Source: Methanobrevibacter sp. (lineage in GTDB: Archaea; Methanobacteriota; Methanobacteria; Methanobacteriales; Methanobacteriaceae). From it: a stretch of DNA of 8,875 nucleotides. Numbering within the stretch: the stretch's first letter is position 1; each line of letters starts with the position of its first letter. Below the pieces are notes generated by a model. That model made no database searches. It saw only the letters and a list, made by a program, of their open reading frames with translations, and was not told the DNA's origin. The stretch lies in contig JADLKP010000085.1 of NCBI GenBank assembly GCA_016838945.1, positions 1-8,875 of the forward strand. Direction: 5' to 3'. Made by a program: the position numbers and the translations under genes. Positions 5,353-8,875 of the stretch are shown here, one piece after another.

Positions 5353-5412
5353 CAATTCAGATATTTTTTATTAAAGATGTTTTCAAATTAAAATTTATAT
5401 AAGGAATAAAAT

Positions 5413-6090
5413 ATGCTTAAAAGAATAAATTTAACTGGAAATCCTAATTTAGGAGTTTACATATCCGTTAATGATGAAGTAGCTATTGTTCCTTTTAATA
5501 TTCCTACTGAAATGGAATCTGTAATGAAAGAGGCACTTGAAGTGGATTTGATAAGAACTTCCATTGCAGGATGCAATTTGAATGGAGTTCTCGCTACTGG
5601 AAATTCCCATGGGTTCGTTGTTTCCCCACACACAACTGATAAGGAAATGGAACTCTTGGAGGATGCAGGGCTTAATGTTGCAAGACTTCCTGGAAAATAT
5701 ACTGCAGTTGGAAATATCCTTGCAGTAAACGATTATGGTGCTATTGCAGGTCCAAACATTAAGGAAGAAACTATCAAAGTCATTGAAGATACCTTAAAGG
5801 TTCCTGTGGAGATATATCAATTTGCTGATTCCAAGATCGTCGGTTCAGCAAGTATAATTACCAATAAGGGTGCTCTCTTGCATAGAGATACCTTATCCGA
5901 CGAACTTGAACATGTTGAAGGGTTCTTTAAGGTTGAAGGAAATATCGGAACCGTATGCAAAGGTATGCCTCTTGTAGGTGCATGTGGTATCGCCAACTCT
6001 AATGGAGTTATGGTTGGAGAACATACCACCGGTCCGGAAATGGCTAGAATCGAAGAGGCTTTAGGCTTTTTGGATTTCGGCGATTTTTAA
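5413..6090 (+). CDS. eif6: Translation initiation factor 6 (aIF6), ribosome anti-association factor
   Basis: aIF6 binds the 50S subunit near uL14 and blocks premature joining with 30S; in eukaryotes eIF6 also accompanies 60S maturation. The 225-residue protein has the usual length and shows repeated pseudo-symmetric blocks of the pentein fold: GNPNLGVYISVNDEVAIVP near the N-terminus, SIAGCNLNGVLATGNSHGFVV (50-70), LPGKYTAVGNILAVNDYGAIA (92-112), GSASIITNKGALLHRD (144-159), and NIGTVCKGMPLVGACGIANS with NGVMVGEHTTGPEMARIEEALGF near the C-terminus. TNKG followed by LLH and the repeated NDYGAI/NSNGVMVG turns are diagnostic. The start is set by AAGGAAT at 5401-5407. It sits between L31e and LX, a conserved archaeal order linking large-subunit proteins with a subunit-joining factor. 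Confidence 0.97.
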   Translation: MLKRINLTGNPNLGVYISVNDEVAIVPFNIPTEMESVMKEALEVDLIRTSIAGCNLNGVLATGNSHGFVVSPHTTDKEMELLEDAGLNVARLPGKYTAVGNILAVNDYGAIAGPNIKEETIKVIEDTLKVPVEIYQFADSKIVGSASIITNKGALLHRDTLSDELEHVEGFFKVEGNIGTVCKGMPLVGACGIANSNGVMVGEHTTGPEMARIEEALGFLDFGDF

Positions 6091-6119
6091 TTTCATCATA
6101 GTTTAAGGATATGTTGTGT

Positions 6120-6149
6120 TAATTGATTATTTTCATTAATATTCAATTA
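6120..6149 (+). repeat. Inverted repeat between aIF6 and LX genes
   Basis: TAATTGA (6120-6126) and TCAATTA (6143-6149) are perfect 7-bp complements around a 16-nt loop in the 102-bp gap. It may be a leader hairpin of the LX gene, but arms of this size and composition also arise by chance here. Confidence 0.3.
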
Positions 6150-6192
6150 TAGGTCAGATGATTAATTATAGTATTATTAGGAAGGGATTCTT

Positions 6193-6417
6193 ATGTTAAC
6201 AAAAATTTATAGAATTAAAGGTAGTTTTGTAATGGGTAGTGAAACCCAAGTTTTCACTAAAGAGTTAAAGGCTATCAAAGAAGAAGACATTTACGAAAAA
6301 CTTTATTCCATCTTTGGAAGCAAACATGGAATTAAAAGAAATCAAATTAAAGTAGACTCCATTGAAGAAATTGCTGAGGATGAAGTAGAAGATCCTATCG
6401 TAAAAGCAATTCTTTAA
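6193..6417 (+). CDS. rplX: Large-subunit ribosomal protein LX (L18Ae/L20a, eL20)
   Basis: LX is the short archaeal counterpart of eukaryotic eL20 (L18a), a 50S protein near the central protuberance. The 74-residue product is near the family norm of about 75-80. Typical features are the N-terminal strand KIYRIKGSFVMGSETQVFTKELKA, the helix EEDIYEKLYSIFGSKHGIKRNQIKVDSI with the diagnostic LYSxxGSKHGIKRNQI at about residues 37-52, and an acidic tail ending EDPIVKAIL. AGGAAGGGAT at 6179-6188 is a good ribosome binding site before ATG 6193. Prefoldin alpha follows 27 nt later, and the two genes are usually adjacent in methanogens and other archaea. Confidence 0.95.
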   Translation: MLTKIYRIKGSFVMGSETQVFTKELKAIKEEDIYEKLYSIFGSKHGIKRNQIKVDSIEEIAEDEVEDPIVKAIL

Positions 6418-6444
6418 ATGATAATCTAATCTTTAGGTGTTAAA

Positions 6445-6873
6445 ATGGAAGACCAGCAAAAATTACAACAAATTTTAGCTCAACTTGAAGTGTACAAATC
6501 TCAATCTGAATTATATCAAAACCAGATTGATGCAGTTCAAGCTTCACTTGCTGAAATTAAAATTTTAGAATCTACATTAGATGATATTAGTGATAAAGAC
6601 ACCATTGAGACTTTAGTTCCTCTTGGTGCTGGCTCCTTCATTAATGCAGAGATTAAAAATGAAAACAAGGTTATTATGAGTCTTGGTTCAGGTGTAGCAG
6701 TAGCTAAAACTTTTGAAGAAGCTAAACAAACTACTGCTGAACAGAAAAAAGAGCTTGAAAATACCCTTGACAAATTATTTGCAGACTTGCAACAAATTAC
6801 CAATATTGTAGCTCAGCTTTCTCCTCAAGCTGAACAATTGATGCAAAAACTTCAAGGTCAAGGCATGATGTAG
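6445..6873 (+). CDS. pfdA: Prefoldin subunit alpha
   Basis: Prefoldin alpha forms a hexamer of two alpha and four beta subunits that holds unfolded proteins between long coiled-coil arms and passes them to the thermosome. The 142-residue protein shows the expected order: first coiled coil (about 1-48, rich in Gln, Glu and Leu), the alpha-class double hairpin region PLGAGSFINAEIKNENKVIMSLGSGVAVAKTFEEA (59-93), and a second coiled coil (about 94-137). PLGAGSF and LGSGVAVAK are diagnostic for archaeal alpha subunits. The ribosome binding site is AGGTG at 6435-6439. It is the last gene of the cluster before a strong hairpin terminator; the last codons (LQGQGMM) lie in DNA that can pair with downstream sequence. 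Confidence 0.95.
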   Translation: MEDQQKLQQILAQLEVYKSQSELYQNQIDAVQASLAEIKILESTLDDISDKDTIETLVPLGAGSFINAEIKNENKVIMSLGSGVAVAKTFEEAKQTTAEQKKELENTLDKLFADLQQITNIVAQLSPQAEQLMQKLQGQGMM

Positions 6874-6891
6874 CTCAAGCTTTTTCCAAGC

Positions 6892-6914
6892 TTTTTTGGC
6901 CTTCGGCCAAAAAA
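6892..6914 (+). terminator. GC-core hairpin terminator after prefoldin alpha
   Basis: Six T (6892-6897) and GGCC (6898-6901), a TTC loop, then GGCC (6905-6908) and six A (6909-6914) form a perfect 10-bp stem. It can be enclosed by an outer 8-bp stem of GGTCAAGG (6856-6863, within pfdA) and CCTTGACC (6915-6922). In such A+T-rich DNA the GGCC core stands out. Because the element is symmetrical it would read alike on both strands. Confidence 0.75.
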
Positions 6915-6920
6915 CCTTGA

Positions 6921-6944
6921 CCAAAACTTTTTTCATTGTTTTGG
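6921..6944 (+). terminator. Second hairpin directly after the GC-core hairpin
   Basis: CCAAAAC (6921-6927) and GTTTTGG (6938-6944) are perfect 7-bp complements around a 10-nt loop that contains six T. The T run suits archaeal transcript ending. It shares CC at 6921-6922 with the outer stem of the first structure, so the two compete slightly. Confidence 0.55.
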
Positions 6945-7100
6945 AGTCTTATGCTTCTTAATTAGTTTTTAATCTTTTTCTTTTTATTTTAACTTTTTTT
7001 AACTATTTTAGTATTTTTTATATTTTTAGATTATTTTTAAATCATTTTTAGATTATTTTTGAATCATTTTTTATATTTTTCATCTTTTTTATATTTCAAT

Positions 7101-7115
7101 AATAAACTTTATATG
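7101..7115 (+). promoter_or_regulatory. Likely ftsY promoter (BRE/TATA)
   Basis: AATAAAC followed by TTTATATG (7108-7115) fits the archaeal BRE/TATA pattern. Transcription would start near 7137 and leave a leader of about 120 nt. A second A+T-rich TATA-like site, TTTAAATATAAATA at 7146-7159, is a possible alternative with a shorter leader. Confidence 0.45.
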
Positions 7116-7244
7116 CTATTTTTAAAATAAGTAAGTTTATTAATTTTTAAATATAAATATCATAATTGTATAAATGATTAAATCTAATCAATCATTGAGA
7201 GAATTTAAAAGAATTCAATAAAAATTTAAATAACACTTATTATT

Positions 7245-7254
7245 AGGCAGGGAT
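7245..7254 (+). promoter_or_regulatory. Ribosome binding site fixing the TTG start of ftsY
   Basis: AGGCAGGGAT matches seven of ten positions of AGGAGGTGAT and ends four bases before TTG 7259, the spacing expected when the GAT end is included. No in-frame ATG occurs before residue 240, so this site supports the TTG start. Confidence 0.65.
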
Positions 7255-7258
7255 AAAC

Positions 7259-8749
7259 TTGTTTGATTCATTAAAGAAAAAATTTGCGGATGCAAGTGGA
7301 AAATTAAGGAATAAAGTCGAAGAAGAGGCTAAAGAAGAGAATAATGTAGAATTGATTGAGGAATCTAGTGAAGAAACTTTTGATGAGATTGAAGAATCTG
7401 AAGAAGAGATTTTTGATGAAGAAGTTTCTGAAGATGTGCCTTTAAGCGAATCTGAAGAAGATGAGTTTGAAGGTGAAGATGATATCTCTGAAGATGAGTT
7501 GGATGAAATATTAGATGCTGCTTTAAAAGAGGAAGCAGAAGAGGAATCTGAAGAGGAATCTGAAGAGGAAGAGAAAAAAGAAAGGGCTGGAAGGTTCCGT
7601 TCATTCTTCAATAGGGGCAAAAAAGAGGATTCTAAAGAGGAAGCTGAAGAAACTACTGAAGAAGAAGTAGAAGAAGCAAAAGAAGCAGAAGATGAGGGTC
7701 CTGAAGAAGCAGAAGAATCTGTTGAAGAGGCTGATGAGGAATCAGTAGATGAAGAAGCAGATGAAGAAGCTGAAGTTGAAGAGGAAGCTAAAGAAGGGAA
7801 AAAATCCAAACGTTCATTTTTCAGACGTGGAAAGAAAGATAAATCTGATGATGAAGGAAAAGGAGAGAAATCAGGTGGTTTCTTATCATTCATTAAGGAA
7901 AAATCAATTTCTGAAGATGATGTGGAGGACATTCTCTTTGAATTGGAATTAGGCCTTTTGGAAGCGGATGTGGCAATGGATGTTTCAAGTGTTGTTGTCG
8001 AATCCGTTAAAAATGATCTTGTTGGTCAAAAAATCAAAAGAAGCAGTGATATTGAAGAATATACCTATCAAGCACTTAAGAATGCAGTTGCTAAAATCAT
8101 TGACATTGAAGGCAAATCAATGACAGAGCTTCTTGAAGAGAAGGTTGCTCAAGGAGAGCCTCTTGTAGTGATGCTTGTAGGTATTAACGGTACCGGTAAG
8201 ACAACCACTATCGGCAAATTATCCAATTACTACATTAAAAAAGGTTATACTCCAGTTATTGCTGCATCAGACACATTCAGGGCAGGAGCTATTGAACAGG
8301 TTCAATATCATGCGGATAACTTAGGCGTTAAATTGATCAGGCATGAAAAAGGGTCTGACCCTGCAGCTGTAGCATTTGATGCTGTTCAGCACGCTAAAGC
8401 TAAAGGAAAAGAGCTTGTATTGATTGATACTGCTGGAAGAATGCAAACAAACACCAACTTGATGGATGAAATGAAAAAGATCAGAAGGGTTTCAAAACCT
8501 GATTTGGTTGTATTTGTTGGTGATGCATTAACAGGTAACGATGCAACAGAACAAGCAAGAAAATTCAATGAGGCTATTGATATAGATGGTGTCATACTTA
8601 CCAAAGCAGATGCAGATTCAAAAGGAGGGGCTGCACTTTCCGTTGGTTATATCATTAAAAAACCAATATTGTTCTTAGGTATGGGCCAATCTTATGATGA
8701 CATCAAGGAATATGATGCTGATTGGATGTTAGAACAAATCTTTTCCTAA
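7259..8749 (+). CDS. ftsY: Signal recognition particle receptor FtsY with long acidic N-terminal region
   Basis: FtsY is the SRP receptor GTPase that docks SRP-ribosome complexes at the membrane. The 496-residue protein has three parts. An N-terminal amphipathic basic segment (MFDSLKKKFADASGKLRNK) may touch membrane. Residues 21-203 are extremely Glu/Asp rich and broken by two similar basic-aromatic patches, RFRSFFNRGKK (112-122) and KRSFFRRGKK (184-193). The NG domain begins near GGFLSFIKEKSISEDDVEDIL (206-226). Its motifs are P-loop GINGTGKTTT (308-317), DTFRAGAIEQ (338-347), DTAGR (390-394), TKAD (448-451) and GGAALS (456-461), all intact. The acidic part makes it longer than many archaeal FtsY proteins. 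The start is TTG; there is no in-frame ATG before Met240, well inside the N domain. It follows prefoldin as in other methanogens but after a terminator and with its own likely promoter. Confidence 0.96.
   Translation: MFDSLKKKFADASGKLRNKVEEEAKEENNVELIEESSEETFDEIEESEEEIFDEEVSEDVPLSESEEDEFEGEDDISEDELDEILDAALKEEAEEESEEESEEEEKKERAGRFRSFFNRGKKEDSKEEAEETTEEEVEEAKEAEDEGPEEAEESVEEADEESVDEEADEEAEVEEEAKEGKKSKRSFFRRGKKDKSDDEGKGEKSGGFLSFIKEKSISEDDVEDILFELELGLLEADVAMDVSSVVVESVKNDLVGQKIKRSSDIEEYTYQALKNAVAKIIDIEGKSMTELLEEKVAQGEPLVVMLVGINGTGKTTTIGKLSNYYIKKGYTPVIAASDTFRAGAIEQVQYHADNLGVKLIRHEKGSDPAAVAFDAVQHAKAKGKELVLIDTAGRMQTNTNLMDEMKKIRRVSKPDLVVFVGDALTGNDATEQARKFNEAIDIDGVILTKADADSKGGAALSVGYIIKKPILFLGMGQSYDDIKEYDADWMLEQIFS
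7538..7570 (+). repeat. 12-bp tandem repeat within ftsY acidic region
   Basis: GAAGAGGAATCT occurs at 7538-7549 and 7550-7561, followed by a partial third copy to 7570. It encodes repeating Glu-Glu-Glu/Ser blocks at about residues 94-104. The unit is a multiple of three, so copy-number change would keep the frame. Confidence 0.8.
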
Positions 8750-8751
8750 AA

Positions 8752-8794
8752 AATTAAAAGGTTTTAATTAAAATCTTTTATTTTTTTCTTTTTT
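8752..8794 (+). terminator. AT hairpin and T-run terminator after ftsY
   Basis: AATTAAAA (8752-8759), GG, and TTTTAATT (8762-8769) form a perfect 8-bp stem two bases after the ftsY stop, followed by T runs at 8781-8787 and 8789-8794. T runs alone end transcription in archaea, so the hairpin may be incidental. Confidence 0.5.
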
Positions 8795-8875
8795 ATTTAT
8801 TTTAATCTATTCTAATTTATTTTATTCTATTTTTAACTTATTTTTCAATCTATTTTATTCTATTTTATTTTATTC
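8795..8875. other. T-rich low-complexity tail
   Basis: The plus strand here is nearly all T with scattered A and C. A 14-bp word, TTTTATTCTATTTT, occurs at 8820-8833 and 8853-8866. No gene is visible up to the window end. Confidence 0.6.

Larger units (their letters stand above)
6945..7258. other. T-rich intergenic region before ftsY
   Basis: This is the longest gene-free stretch inside the cluster. The plus strand is strongly T-biased from about 6958 to 7100. It includes a 22-bp direct repeat in tandem at 7023-7044 and 7045-7066 with one mismatch (A7039 versus G7061). From about 7100 it becomes the likely promoter and leader of ftsY, with a small inverted repeat, TGATTA at 7175-7180 with TAATCA at 7185-7190. 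I see no open reading frame or tRNA, and no convincing structured RNA. Confidence 0.7.

Noticed and set aside
5394..5402. TTTATATAA as a TATA box for aIF6
   Set aside because: Its centre lies only about 15 bp before the ATG, so transcription would start inside the gene. The site at 5341-5352 fits better.
6945..7258. A hidden small RNA gene or short protein in the gap before ftsY
   Set aside because: The sequence is low-complexity T-rich with frequent stops; no stable fold or tRNA-like element is visible.
7243..7932. Long minus-strand frame encoding a Ser-rich protein opposite ftsY
   Set aside because: It is the antisense of GAA/GAG/TCT-rich codons of the acidic FtsY region, which naturally reads as Ser/Phe-rich without stops. 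There is no recognisable domain, and the plus-strand gene is certain.
7749..7952. Plus-strand lysine-rich frame within ftsY
   Set aside because: It is a frame-shifted reading of GAAGAA-type codons (giving Lys/Met) inside the intact FtsY frame.

Overview
The window looks like chromosome from a low-GC methanogenic archaeon of the Methanobacteriales, most likely Methanobrevibacter or a close relative. The protein set is archaeal/eukaryotic in type (RNase P Rpp21, S19e, L31e, L39e, LX/L18Ae, aIF6, PDCD5, prefoldin, DRG GTPase, Fap7-type adenylate kinase). Intergenic DNA is extremely A+T rich, ribosome binding sites resemble the archaeal AGGAGGTGAT consensus, and arginine is mostly AGA. Genus level is inferred from gene order and base composition; no search was possible.

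Layout. Positions 1-231 are intergenic and carry a 50-bp tandem repeat with an embedded palindrome, then two more palindromes. Three plus-strand genes follow: a DRG-type GTPase (232-1326), a Fap7/AK6-type adenylate kinase (1343-1927) and an orphan TfoX N-terminal-domain protein (1994-2311). A 253-bp gap (2312-2564) holds a good archaeal promoter and a hairpin at the predicted transcript start. Then comes a long co-directional cluster: RNase P component 4, a YhbY-type RNA-binding protein, S19e, PDCD5, a PP-loop ATPase, L39e, L31e, aIF6, LX/L18Ae and prefoldin alpha (2565-6873). A GC-core hairpin terminator follows, then a T-rich 385-bp gap with its own likely promoter, and ftsY (7259-8749). A T-rich tail ends the window. 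All thirteen or so recognised genes are on the plus strand.

Function. Nearly everything serves the making and use of ribosomes: tRNA 5' processing (Rpp21), pre-rRNA or ribosome assembly (YhbY domain, Fap7-like kinase, DRG, S19e), subunit joining (aIF6), nascent-chain folding (prefoldin) and membrane targeting of translating ribosomes (FtsY). The PP-loop ATPase is the least understood member and may act on nucleic acid or nucleotide. The cluster order broadly matches that known in Methanothermobacter, so most of the region is conserved core genome. The less ordinary items are the repeat array at the left edge, the orphan TfoX domain, the hairpins in several leaders, and an FtsY with a very long acidic N-terminal region interrupted by two near-identical basic-aromatic patches. 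I found no mobile element, CRISPR array, tRNA or rRNA, and no clear sign of a new defence or metabolic system.
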